Counted from the first letter of the stretch, positions 1 through 7,219 are shown. The stretch is DNA of 10,154 nt from Acanthaster planci (GCF_001949145.1 NW_019091529.1:6420-16573), one strand, 5' to 3'. Notes: generated by a model not told the origin, from the sequence alone. Program-made: numbers and translations.

Positions 1-291
1 CGTTGGCTAATCACAATACGCAAAATTTGTCGACCCAATGCGCCTTTAGAAAGGGTCGGCAAACTCTTGGAGGCGCACAATTGTGAATTGCTTGTATTAT
101 ACAGTACCAGTCTTTATCTGGTTCATAAGTGACTTCGTAATACACGCAGACGCGCCACTGGTTGCAGGCTCCCATGCTTTGGATAAACACTGCAGTTGCA
201 CGTTAAATTCCAGTTCCATGTAAACGACGACAATGCATATGTAACATGCAGTGCATGTATGATGGGCGTGGTTTAAAGCAAAGATCGTATG

Positions 292-308
292 GCGCCGCGA
301 AGCGGCGC
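292..308. repeat. Perfect GC hairpin with a GAA triplet loop
   Basis: The sequence is GCGCCGC, GAA, GCGGCGC, a 7-bp perfect stem. It sits opposite the smaller TTC-loop hairpin at 532-546 when the larger module folds. Copy 2 keeps the left half (GCGCCGCGAAG) but loses the right half, because a different segment follows from 2569. Confidence 0.8.
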
Positions 309-571
309 AAGACGGCGAACTTTACCGTGAATACACGTAAACTGTTGTAATTACATGGGCGCCATTTGAGGAAGCGATACGCCTGCGCAATGCACATTAA
401 TGCACAGGCGCCGCGGCAGGCACGTGCACCTGGTGAGCCTGCGTCGAAGCATTATCGTAAACTGCGCAGGCGTATCGCTTGCTCAAATGGCGTCTATGGT
501 AATTACACCTTTTGGGCAGAGTTATCCATCTAGCGTCTTCGACGCTATACGATCTTTGGTTTAAACTGAAG

Positions 572-579
572 TGACGTCA
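572..579. promoter_or_regulatory. CRE-like palindrome TGACGTCA, copy 1 module
   Basis: This is an exact full CRE (the ATF/CREB half-site palindrome) within GTGACGTCAC, at the outer edge of the inverted-repeat module. It is identical in copy 2 at 2868-2875. Binding is inferred from the motif only. The site may simply be part of the palindrome. Confidence 0.4.
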
Positions 580-915
580 CACTTACGAACCGGATAATGG
601 AGATCATGATACCAGGGGTTAGATCGCGCAAGGCGTGGTGGGAACCAACATGGCGTGGCAAGATAGTACCCATGGGAACAAGGCTGTGGTGCAGTCTACT
701 AATTCAATTCGCTCGTCGCCCAGTGCACAACACAAGGCGCTGGGAAGGGCTGATGGTCTTGCTCATGTTTAGTAAAGGAAGTATACGTCACGCGGATTTA
801 CAGCTACAAATGCGAACCGTGACAGCACTGAGGGGAAATTTTTACCAGGAGCGCTAGCTACAGGGCTACATTTCTGCATGTCACACTCACCGTGAGACAT
901 CTCATTCTACCGACG

Positions 916-948
916 GTGCGTGCACGCACACGCTTACGTACGCGCGCG
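916..948. other. Alternating purine-pyrimidine tract, Z-DNA prone
   Basis: The run GTGCGTGCACGCACACGC is followed, after a one-base break, by TACGTACGCGCGCG. It includes the 12-bp palindrome TGCGTGCACGCA (917-928). The tract is kept intact in copy 2 at 3291-3323, although the A-rich run just after it differs in composition. The Z-DNA tendency is an inference from base alternation. Confidence 0.5.
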
Positions 949-1088
949 AAAAGAAAGAGCCTCGGTAAGTTTGAGAACGAACATTTGTGATCCTTTAGTC
1001 AGTTTTGCGTGGTACCCATTATACGTTTTGTGCATAGGCTACCAGTGAATTCGATCGATGATTGTGATCGTATAACAGACTCGTACGC

Positions 1089-1119
1089 GTCCCCGCAGTG
1101 TATAAATTAATGCGGGGAC
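1089..1119. repeat. Hairpin with TATAAA in its loop, copy 1
   Basis: GTCCCCGCA (1089-1097) pairs perfectly with TGCGGGGAC (1111-1119), leaving a 13-base loop that contains TATAAA at 1100-1105. Copy 2 (3464-3494) has one change in the left arm (GTCCCTGCA). It turns a C-G pair into a wobble pair, so the stem is still possible in RNA. Confidence 0.7.
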
Positions 1120-1140
1120 TGTTAACCAGACTATGGGTGC

Positions 1141-1198
1141 GTTCGATTATCTTCCCTGAATACACGGAAGGGAAGCCTCGAAACAAGGGTAATCGAAC
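1141..1198. repeat. Stem-loop with GTTCGATTA arms, copy 1
   Basis: GTTCGATTA (1141-1149) pairs perfectly with TAATCGAAC (1190-1198). Inside it, CTTCC (1151-1155) can pair with GGAAG. Copy 2 keeps the arms (3516-3524 and 3576-3584) but has ten extra bases (3540-3549) in the loop and one change beside it. Confidence 0.6.
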
Positions 1199-1292
1199 GT
1201 GCGCTGCAGAGTACTTGCCAAGGCATTCTGGGGAAAAGGTCAAGTCCCCGCCACGTTCCATCATGTACGTCCATGCACGAACAGTCCATCCG

Positions 1293-1532
1293 TGACGTCA
1301 TTACACTCGGGCAGCCTCCAGACCCGCTCCGAGTCGCCAGCCGGGGTAGTGTAGTGGCTGACACCAGGGCAGGCACGAGGATCACGTGATGGCTAAACGA
1401 ACGCTCTCGTGTAAGCTTGACTTACACGTGTAAGCTAATCGAACGCATCCTATATAAATGTACTCACTAGTCACCCGCACATCATCGTTTACACATTAAC
1501 GAAAGGGAGGGGACAGTGCATTAGTAAACGAT
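1293..1532 (+). promoter_or_regulatory. Promoter-like block with CRE, TATA box and start-site stem-loop, copy 1
   Basis: A full CRE TGACGTCA lies at 1293-1300, an E-box-containing ATCACGTGAT near 1381-1390, and the inverted pair GTGTAAG/CTTACAC just upstream of a strong TATA box, TATATAAA, at 1451-1458. Spacing predicts a start near 1480-1488. That spot opens a perfect 9-bp stem, ATCGTTTAC (1484-1492) with GTAAACGAT (1524-1532). The second half of the stem overlaps the 14-bp palindrome AAACGATATCGTTT (1526-1539), so two folds compete. No credible reading frame follows, so any transcript would be non-coding or spliced further away. The elements are seen in the sequence. Activity is inferred. 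Confidence 0.5.
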
Positions 1533-2063
1533 ATCGTTTTCGTATGTTAACTGCACAGTTTTACAGTAGGCCCATCATCTTCTGAAATTGTTTAGCTTGT
1601 TTCTTTGGATACATGTTTTCTTTTTCTTTTTTTCGCTGGGCGACGAGCGAACTATTTCAAGTGAGAATTTCCGGCCAGCTCATTAGCATTAAAAGTGCCC
1701 CCCGTCTCATTTGAAAAAGGAAATTGTTTGGCCCCCCAAAAATGGTGGTATTGTGTAAATCTTAGCTGGATCGACTCCCTGGGTCTTTGGGCTTTCTTCT
1801 GAGAGCAGAAGAGCTAAAAGTAGCCAGTTGATACACGGTCGTAAGTACCCAGAAAGTTTGAGGTTGCCACTTAAAAAATGGCTGCAAGCAGACTTTGGAC
1901 AAATCACTTTTTGATGAATGGGGGATGTTTTTTTGTGGGAAAAAATTAAAAATGTAATTGGTTAACCCTCAAAAATTGATAAGAAATGGAAAGATTAGGA
2001 ACCAGACAATAATTTAATTTGTGTTCCAGAAACCTCAGATATGTTGATATCAGTGTTGTATTC

Positions 2064-2107
2064 GAGTCTGTCGTAAGTCCATCACAAGTCTATCACAAAT
2101 CATTCAG
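2064..2107. repeat. Degenerate 11-bp tandem repeat, copy 1
   Basis: Four adjacent 11-base words run GAGTCTGTCGT, AAGTCCATCAC, AAGTCTATCAC, AAATCATTCAG. The middle two differ by one base. The array is kept in copy 2 at 4455-4498 with one substitution. Confidence 0.6.
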
Positions 2108-2255
2108 TCTTAAGCCAATTCAAAAGCTATTCAAATGAGCTGTGACAAAAGCATTCGTTTGTTATTGTTCACCCTGTTCCTGGTGACTGGACTTCAACCT
2201 TCAACTTTGGCGGTTTTTCTTTGACAAATTGACCGGACCATTTCGTTCAGTGCAC

Positions 2256-2256
2256 N
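2256..2256. other. Undetermined base at the repeat junction
   Basis: The only N in the window falls exactly between the end of repeat copy 1 (CAGTGCAC) and the start of copy 2 (CCTTGGCCAATCAC). It may be an ambiguous call, or a token gap where two contigs or haplotypes were joined. Confidence 0.95.
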
Positions 2257-2370
2257 CCTTGGCCAATCACAATACGCAAAATTTGTCGACCCAATGCGCC
2301 TTTAGAAAGGGTCGGCAAACTCTTGGAGGCGCACAATTGTGAATTGCTTGTATTATACAGTACCAGTCTT

Positions 2371-2953
2371 TATGTGGTTCATAAGTGACTTCATAATACA
2401 CGCAGACGCGCCACTGGTTGCAGGCTCCCATGCTTTGGATGAACACTGCAGTTGCACGTTAAATTCCAGTTCCATGGTTCCATGTAAACGACGACAATGC
2501 ATATAACATGCATGCAGTGCATGTATAATGGGCGTGGTTTAAACCAAAGATCGTATGGCGCCGCGAAGCCACGCGTGGTTCCCACCACGCCTTGCGCGAT
2601 CTAACCCCTGGTATCATGATCTCCATTATCCGGTACGTAATTACGTAGGCGCCATTTGAGGAAGCGATACGCCAGCGCAATGCACATTAATGCACAGGCG
2701 CAGGCGCCGCGGCAGGCACGTGCACCTGGTGAGCCTGCGTCGAAGCATTATCGTAAACTGCGCAGGCGTATCGCTGGCTCAAATGGCGTCCATGGTAATT
2801 ACACCTTTTGGGCAGAGTTATCCATCTAGCGTCTTCGACGCTATATGATCTTTGGTTTAAACTGAAGTGACGTCACACTTACGAACCGGATAATGGAGAT
2901 CATGATACCAGGGGTTAGATCGCGCAAGGCGTGGTGGGAACCACGCGTGGCAA
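2371..2953. repeat. Nested inverted-repeat module, copy 2, rearranged
   Basis: The arms match those of copy 1: inner core 2650-2679 with 2759-2788, and middle 2537-2556 with 2843-2862. The notable change is at 2569-2640. That segment is the reverse complement of 2879-2950 with one mismatch, and it sits between the middle and inner left arms, where copy 1 has unrelated sequence. In a fold, the left order is middle, new segment, inner, while the right order is inner, middle, new segment. The new pairing therefore competes with the middle arms and does not extend a simple stem. Confidence 0.85.
2868..2875. promoter_or_regulatory. CRE-like palindrome TGACGTCA, copy 2 module
   Basis: The eight bases and their flanks are identical to 572-579 in copy 1. 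Only the motif supports this call. Confidence 0.4.
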
Positions 2954-3290
2954 GATCGTACCCATGGGAACAAGGCTGTGGTGCAGTCTACTAATTCAAT
3001 TCGCTCGTCGCCCAGTGCACAACACAAGGCGCTGGGAAGGGCTGATGGTCTTGCTCATGTTTAGTAAAGGAAGTATACGTCACGCGGGTTTACAGCTAAA
3101 AATGCGAACCGTGACAGCACTGAGGGGAAATTTTTACCAGGAGCGCTAGCTCGCTCAATTTGGCAATTATCAATTCGATTTGTTGTACCTCTGTCTTGGA
3201 TACTGTCTGTTTATTGGCCCCGAACGATCACACGACAGGGTTACATTTCTGCATGTCACACTCACCGTGAGACATCTCATTCTACCGACG

Positions 3291-3323
3291 GTGCGTGCAC
3301 GCACACGCTTACGTACGCGCGCG
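3291..3323. other. Alternating purine-pyrimidine tract, copy 2
   Basis: This is the same tract as at 916-948, with the TGCGTGCACGCA palindrome intact. It is followed here by a longer uninterrupted A run. Confidence 0.5.
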
Positions 3324-3463
3324 AAAAAAAAGAGCCTCGGTAAGTTTGAGAACAAACATTTGTGATCCTTTAGTCAGTTTTGCGTGGTACCCATTATACG
3401 TTTTGTGCATAGGCTACCAGTGAATTCGATCGATGATTGTGATCGTATAACAGACTCGTACGC

Positions 3464-3494
3464 GTCCCTGCAGTGTATAAATTAATGCGGGGAC
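3464..3494. repeat. Hairpin with TATAAA in its loop, copy 2
   Basis: GTCCCTGCA (3464-3472) faces TGCGGGGAC (3486-3494). The single C-to-T change relative to copy 1 gives a wobble pair in RNA. The loop with TATAAA is unchanged. Confidence 0.65.
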
Positions 3495-3684
3495 TGCTAA
3501 CCAGACTATGGGTGCGTTCGATTATCTTCCCGGAATACACCAGTGTTACACGGAAGGGAAGCCTCGAAACGAGGGTAATCGAACGTGCGCTGCAGAATAC
3601 TTGCTAAGGCATTCTGGGAAAAAGGTCAAGTCCCCGCCGGCCCCACGTTCCATCATGTACGTCCATGCACGAACAGTCCATCCG

Positions 3685-3918
3685 TGACGTCATTACACTC
3701 GGGCAGCCCCCAGAGACCCGCTCGCTAGTTGGGGTAGTGGTGGCTGACACCAGAGCAGGCACGAACATCACTTGAGGGCTAAACGCACGGTCTCGTGTGA
3801 GTTTGACTTACACGTGTAAGCTAATAGAACGCATCCTATATAAATGTACTCACTAGTCACCCGCACATCATCGTTTACACATTAACGAAAGGGAGGGGAC
3901 AGTGCATTTGTAAACGAT
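3685..3918 (+). promoter_or_regulatory. Promoter-like block with CRE, TATA box and start-site stem-loop, copy 2
   Basis: The CRE TGACGTCA lies at 3685-3692 and the TATA box TATATAAA at 3837-3844. The start-site stem pairs ATCGTTTAC (3870-3878) with GTAAACGAT (3910-3918). Bases around the TATA box and stem are the same as in copy 1, while the stretch between the CRE and the TATA box has several substitutions and small deletions (about 3709-3800). Stronger conservation of the core than of its upstream flank would fit a working promoter, but two copies are too few to prove it. Confidence 0.5.
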
Positions 3919-4814
3919 ATCGTTTTCATATGTTAACTGCACAGTTTTACAGTAGGCCCGTCATCTTCTGAAATTGTTTAGCTTGTTTCTTTAGATACAT
4001 GTTTTCTTTTTCTTTTTTTCGCTGGGCGACGAGCGAACTATTTCAAGTGAGAATTTCCGGCAAGCTCATTAGCATTAAAAGTGCCCCCCGTATCATTTGA
4101 AAAAGGAAATTGTTTGGCCCCCCCCCAAAAAAATGGTGGTATTGTGTAAATCTTAGCTGGATCAACTCCCTGGGTGTTTGGGCTTTCTTCTGAGAGCAGA
4201 AGAGCTAAAAGTAGCCAGTTGATACACGGTCGTAAGTACCCAGAAAGTTTGAGGTTGCCACTTAAAAAATGGCTGCAAGCAGACTTTGGACAAATCACCT
4301 TTTGATGAATGGGGGATGTTTTTTTGTGGGAAAAAATTAAAAATGTAATTGGTTAACCCTCAAAAATTGATAAGAAATGGAAAGATTAGGAACCAGACAA
4401 TAATTTAATTTGTGTTCCAGAAACCTCAGATATGTTGATATCAGTGTTGTATTCGAGTCCGTCGTAAGTCCATCACAAGTCTATCACAAATCATTCAGTC
4501 TTAAGCCAATTCAAAAGCTATTCAAATGAGCTGTGACAAAAGCATTCGTTTGTTATTGTTCACCCTGTTCCTGGTGACTGGACTTGTGAAAGGACTTCAA
4601 CTTTCAACCTTCAACTTTGGCGGTTTTTCTTTGATAAATTGACCGGACCATTTTGTTCAGTGCAATAATGTTTATGTCTGTGACAGTGAACTTTGCCCAT
4701 GGTTTGAGAATGGCGTCGTCCGTGAAATTGCGCTCCGGTGCCCGCTGTCCTCGGTCTATTCCACAGACATTATGAAAACATAGACAGGTAGCTCCTATTC
4801 AAAACAACGAAGGG

Positions 4815-4880
4815 GTACCGTAGCCGAGATGGCACGCGACTAAATCCAAAAGTATTGGTAAATTCACCCCTCGGTGTAGG
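4815..4880 (+). ncRNA. tRNA-like stretch, possible SINE head or decayed tRNA
   Basis: TAGCCGAGATGG (4821-4832) fits the RNA polymerase III A-box pattern TRGYNNANNNGG exactly. A weak B-box-like word, GGTAAATTCACC, follows at 4857-4868, at a spacing slightly short for a tRNA. The presumed acceptor strand GGTACCG has only a partial partner in the CGGTGTA downstream, so this is not a functional tRNA. A tRNA-derived SINE remnant is the best guess. Chance similarity is possible. Confidence 0.25.
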
Positions 4881-4899
4881 GAATTTACACACAGTTGAA

Positions 4900-5805
4900 G
4901 AATTCCAGCCGTAAAATTCTATGAAGCTATTTTCCTATTGTGAAAAACAATCCTTTGTTTACTTAATCTGGCCCATGCAGATTCAAAACAATGTGGTTGC
5001 AACATTTGAAGACAAGAGATAACAGTACCAAAGAGCATAATGTAAACAAATACATGCAGTCTAAGTGCGTCACGCGCAGTTCGCACTGAACGCGCAGCAA
5101 TCCATCTTTTTTCCATCCGCCTTTTAAAATCACGTGTATATGCGCAAGACTGCTGGTGGTCTATGCGTTTATACAGAGTGTCTACATAAAAAGTATACTG
5201 AGATAAAAATTACTGTAATGGCAAAACTACTTTAATATGGGAAAGAGAAATATATCTCTAAAAGGGCAGAATGTCTTCTTTGCAATGGTGTAGGCCTACA
5301 ACTCGGGATAAAGGAAAAGTGATTCGCACGCACATTTCAAAAACTTCACACTCGCACCGTCTTAAGGCGGCTTTCCACGTGTACTTTTTTTCGGTGCGTT
5401 GCGTATACGATGCGTTCATGCGTTTCACTTACACGGACACAAAAATCGAAGCCATTCACATAGCACACGTGTGCGTTACGTTCGGCCGTCAAATCGCTCC
5501 GAGATCGATGTTCACGGATGCGCAACACGTGTTGGGAGTACAACCGTGATTTTGAAAAGCGTCGGCAAGCAGTGGGCAAAACAATGGATGGCAGTGTGTT
5601 AAGTTCGAATTGCGCGTGACGCACTGGGAATACATGTATTTATGTGCTCTCAAAATACGTTCCCTTTTTACTCTTTGGTACTGCTATGTCTCCTTTTCAA
5701 GTATTGCAACCGCATTGTTTCAAATGTGCATAGGCCAGATTAAGTAAATAGAAGATTTTTTTCACAATCGAAAAATGGCTCCATAGAACTTTATGGCTGG
5801 AATTC
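4900..5805. mobile_element. Fold-back element with arms of about 240 bp
   Basis: The left arm (4900-5134) and right arm (5545-5805) are imperfect reverse complements. Recognisable matching blocks include GAATTCCAGCC, TTTACTTAATCTGGCC, CAGTACCAAAGAG and GTGCGTCACGCGCA. The right arm has about 25 extra bases near 5640-5665. The central spacer (about 5135-5544) holds a hairpin at 5135-5175, the 12-bp palindromes TGTAGGCCTACA (5289-5300) and CAACACGTGTTG (5523-5534), and a CpG-rich block. No transposase is encoded. Overlapping open frames in the spacer on both strands look like a by-product of base composition. It is probably a non-autonomous DNA transposon. The superfamily is not identifiable by eye and no target duplication was found. 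Confidence 0.75.
5135..5175 (+). repeat. Short bulged hairpin inside the fold-back spacer
   Basis: TGTATATGCGCAAGAC (5135-5150) pairs with GTCTATGCGTTTATACA (5159-5175) through four, five and six base pairs, separated by one bulge and one mismatch, around an 8-base loop. It is shorter than a typical animal pre-miRNA. Confidence 0.45.
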
Positions 5806-5907
5806 ATAGGGCGCAGGTTTACTTGCGTTTGACGCAGAGTGCGCTGAGTAAGCGCAGCGAATTTATTCTGGAGTCTTTGTGTGCACGCCAAACGCGTGCC
5901 AGGACCC

Positions 5908-6024
5908 TATCCGGTTCGTAAGTGACTTCGTCACAAAAGCGGACGCGCCACGATTTGCAGGCTCCCATTGGACAATCGCTGAGGTTGCACGTTCTGGTTC
6001 TATGGTTCCATGTGAATGAATATC
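5908..6024 (+). repeat. Diverged fragment of the left part of the 2.4-kb unit
   Basis: The order of words is the same as at 115-230 and 2371-2485: a version of CCGGTTCGTAAGTGACTTCG, then GACGCGCCA, TTGCAGGCTCCCAT, GGTTGCACGTT and GGTTCCATGT. Substitutions and small indels are far more frequent than between the two long copies, so this is an older or different family member. Its first words also match the reverse complement of the right edge of the palindromic module (571-597). No right-hand partner was found downstream. Confidence 0.75.
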
Positions 6025-6053
6025 AAATAATGTATTCCCCGAGTTTTCCATAG

Positions 6054-6067
6054 GTTTGTGCACAAAC
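6054..6067. repeat. 14-bp perfect palindrome
   Basis: GTTTGTGCACAAAC is its own reverse complement. It lies about 30 bases after the diverged repeat fragment. No function can be assigned. Confidence 0.5.
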
Positions 6068-6069
6068 AT

Positions 6070-7215
6070 GGATGCGCCCAGCAGGCATCACATTGTACAT
6101 GAGTCAGTACTCTATCTTTTATATATATGACTCTATGATTTGCCCACGGTTTTGATTTTAGTCGTGCACCGCATTGATCACGAAATGTTTATGTAGTTTT
6201 CAATGTGATCTGGCGGCTGAGCGTTTATGATGTGTCTGTGGGACGTACGTCCTCATTTTCGGCACGTATGTACAATCACCTGATTATCGCTTCCAATCAA
6301 AAACAAAACTGCCTCATCAACTCAGATTGCTAAAAGATAAGCACTTGCTCTCATCAAAGGTGTAAGTCTCAAGTGATTTATGATTCTTCGAAAAAGGAGG
6401 GCGACGTCATTAAATGCACGAGCGCCCAAGTTGGCAGCCTTGGACCATGCACAAAGTTAGCTTCAGGGGCTGAATTCTGTGCCTTTATTGTATTGGTAAA
6501 AAAGTTACGGATACACTGGAATCGGATATCAACCGAAGCCACTCTCTTGTTTTGTGAATTCCTTTGCGTGTGTCCGCGCACTGTCAAGGCCATGGAAGGT
6601 CTACACTTCAATTCAGCGTCGCTGGCGAGTCGTTTCGGTTAGATTGATTGGGGAGAAAGAACCGCCATTGGTTGGAACATGGTTGGAATTGTTGGCAACA
6701 AGAATGTTGTTGCCTTTAAAGGAGAGAGTAGGAAACAGACTTTTCTTTCCAATGGGAGAGATTCAAATGTTAGAGGATTTGCGAAGGAAAGGCTCTGTAG
6801 CGATAGAATAGAGAAAGCCAGAGAGCAGGCTCACTTGACGGATGCCCTTCCACAGGAAATTTATGTAAGATATGAAAGTCTGCCCCAAATCTGTGGGTCT
6901 CATCGCGTATGCCACAGTCAACCAGTGGGTCAAAGATCTTAAAGGCTTTGTTCCGGCCAAGGTTGGCCACGAGGCAAATCATTGAAATTACAGTAATTTT
7001 GTAATGACGCAAAAAGGTTGTGGAGAATAGTCTGCCCAAGAACACATTAACTTAATTTGGTCCAGGTTGACTACGTAACTGCACGTATAATTTCTTAATG
7101 GTTCTCAAGCAAGGATTTTATGTAAAGTCGGTGTTCAAAGGTGAGACAGGACGGCTGCAGTTGGCGAAATCGGAAAGGTCGCCCCTTTGGGAGAACGAGA
7201 GTGATGACACGGATG
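6070..7215. other. Unassigned stretch, no recognisable gene
   Basis: Both strands have short open frames of up to about 90 codons, which overlap each other in several frames around 6370-7045. None has recognisable domain features. Small inverted repeats occur: GGACGTACGTCC at 6241-6252, GGCAACA/TGTTGCC at 6694-6714, and GGCCAA-GG-TTGGCC at 6955-6968. Unspliced exons of an unfamiliar gene cannot be excluded. Confidence 0.5.
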
Positions 7216-7219
7216 GAAT

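Larger units (their letters stand above)
115..598. repeat. Nested inverted-repeat module, copy 1
   Basis: Several complementary segments are arranged around a centre near 426. The inner arms are 346-389 and 463-508, including a 30-base core (360-389 with 463-492). The middle arms are 271-290 and 547-566, with 19 of 20 bases complementary. The outer arms are about 115-140 and 571-597, an imperfect match around GGTTCATAAGTGAC. Small hairpins sit within the arms: GCGCCGC-GAA-GCGGCGC at 292-308, AGCGTC-TTC-GACGCT at 532-546, and ACATGCA-G-TGCATGT at 244-258. The left side carries about 130 extra bases between the outer and middle arms. The whole could extrude as a branched cruciform or fold as a branched RNA. 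The role is unknown. Confidence 0.85.
1..2255. repeat. Copy 1 of a 2.4-kb direct repeat unit
   Basis: This segment aligns almost end to end with 2257-4664 in the same orientation, with a few differences per hundred bases by eye and several indels. Landmarks in order are the start TTGGCTAATCACAATACG, a nested inverted-repeat module (115-598), an alternating purine-pyrimidine tract (916-948), hairpins at 1089-1119 and 1141-1198, a CRE and TATA promoter-like block (1293-1458), a T-rich stretch near 1620, and a compositionally plain tail. Copy 1 lacks about 83 bases present in copy 2 (junction at 859/860) and a 10-base insertion present at 3540-3549. It also carries a different segment at about 302-348. 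No frame looks like a real protein. Homology begins at the first bases of the window, so the unit may continue to the left. Confidence 0.93.
2257..4664. repeat. Copy 2 of the 2.4-kb direct repeat unit
   Basis: Copy 2 is the longer copy and has the same order of landmarks as copy 1. The shared sequence ends at CAGTGCA (4658-4664), after which unique DNA begins. Features private to copy 2 are a 72-base segment at 2569-2640 that is complementary to 2879-2950, about 83 bases around 3152-3234 that are missing in copy 1, ten extra bases at 3540-3549, and a small expansion of a CTTCAAC-type word near 4585-4612. Homopolymer runs also differ, for example the C and A runs near 4119-4132. No protein-coding frame is convincing. 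Confidence 0.93.

Noticed and set aside
597-857. Open frame of 86 codons whose last 67 codons are also open in copy 2 (2931-3149)
   Set aside because: Of the three differences I saw in the shared part, two change the residue. The start region differs between copies, no domain is recognisable, and there is no splice or start context.
964-972. Strong splice donor-like GGTAAGTTT, also in copy 2
   Set aside because: No coding exon precedes it and no matching acceptor could be assigned, so it may be a chance match.
1707-1907. Minus-strand open frame, longer in copy 2 (4038-4298)
   Set aside because: The frame shifts between copies at C and A homopolymers, so the C-terminal part differs completely. 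That is not the pattern of a maintained protein.
2459-2680. Minus-strand open frame sharing a peptide with the plus-strand frame at 597
   Set aside because: The shared peptide is only the product of the inverted duplication of 2879-2950 into 2569-2640.
1-4664. Interpretation as the two LTRs of a retrotransposon
   Set aside because: The copies are adjacent with no internal region, no primer-binding site or polypurine tract was seen between them, and no gag or pol frame exists.
5271-5624. Overlapping open frames of about 92 codons on both strands in the fold-back spacer
   Set aside because: Simultaneous openness on both strands fits the CpG-rich composition. No domain was recognised and the block lies inside a repeat element.
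6373-7045. Cluster of 65-91 codon frames on both strands
   Set aside because: They overlap each other in several frames and show no recognisable motif. Nothing distinguishes one as real.
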